A DNA stretch of 5,362 nucleotides. Source: an uncultured Clostridia bacterium (GTDB lineage: Bacteria > Bacillota > Clostridia > Lachnospirales > Anaerotignaceae). The notes beneath the pieces were generated by a model. That model saw nothing but the letters and a program-made list of their open reading frames with translations. It was not told where the DNA came from and did no database searches. The stretch is from NCBI GenBank assembly GCA_947036475.1, contig CAMQRG010000135.1, positions 1-5,362 of the forward strand, written 5' to 3'. Below, piece after piece: positions 5,325 to 5,362 of this stretch (positions are counted from its first letter, which is position 1; each line of letters begins with the position of its first letter). A program made the translations under genes and the position numbers.

Positions 5325-5362
5325 CTGTCTCTTATACACATCTCCGAGCCCACGAGACGCTA
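5325..5362 (-). other. Nextera read-2 side adapter remnant (artefact)
   Basis: Bases 5325-5358 match the reverse complement of the 34-base Nextera read-2 adapter (mosaic end CTGTCTCTTATACACATCT, then CCGAGCCCACGAGAC), with four further bases (GCTA) that would be the start of an i7 index. Not part of the organism; genuine DNA ends at 5324. Confidence 0.97.

Overview
This window is a 5,287-base insert (38-5324) with untrimmed Nextera library adapters at both ends. It comes from the conjugation and replication region of an integrative conjugative element or large plasmid of a Gram-positive anaerobe, most likely a gut Clostridia member (Lachnospiraceae/Oscillospiraceae type). That assignment rests on the VirD4-type coupling protein, the Toprim primase, the Y-family polymerase with what looks like a YolD-like neighbour, strong AGGAGG ribosome sites and several TTG starts. 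It is inferred from recognised protein families; no database search was run.

All genes lie on the minus strand, so transcription runs from high to low coordinates. In that order: the 3' end of an unrecognised gene (5324-5075); a 511-residue Toprim/DUF3991-type primase-like protein joined to it by a TAATG overlap (5075-3540); about 200 bases of non-coding DNA with two G/C-rich hairpins (3539-3336); a 32-residue single-membrane-segment ORF with an excellent ribosome site (3335-3237); the cytoplasmic ATPase part of a VirD4/TraG coupling protein in another frame (3247-1337); a 91-base junction (1336-1246); a Y-family (UmuC/ImpB-MucB-SamB) DNA polymerase lacking roughly its first 100 residues (1245-94); and the first codons of a probable YolD-like gene (77-38), cut by the adapter.

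Together these fit the transfer and DNA-processing module of a conjugative element. The coupling protein would feed relaxase-bound DNA to the type IV secretion channel, the primase-like protein would serve DNA synthesis during or after transfer, and the polymerase/YolD pair would be a translesion-synthesis accessory module. No relaxase, integrase, VirB4 or VirB6 gene is visible.

The points most worth a second look are two breaks in otherwise good genes and two RNA-like structures. The membrane anchor of the coupling protein sits in a different frame from its body. The polymerase has lost its 5' end just behind the coupling protein gene, suggesting a deletion or a chimeric assembly. A terminator-shaped hairpin lies inside the primase coding sequence, and a hairpin pair sits ahead of the coupling protein. 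I did not find a convincing new biological system. The long plus-strand ORFs are antisense shadows.
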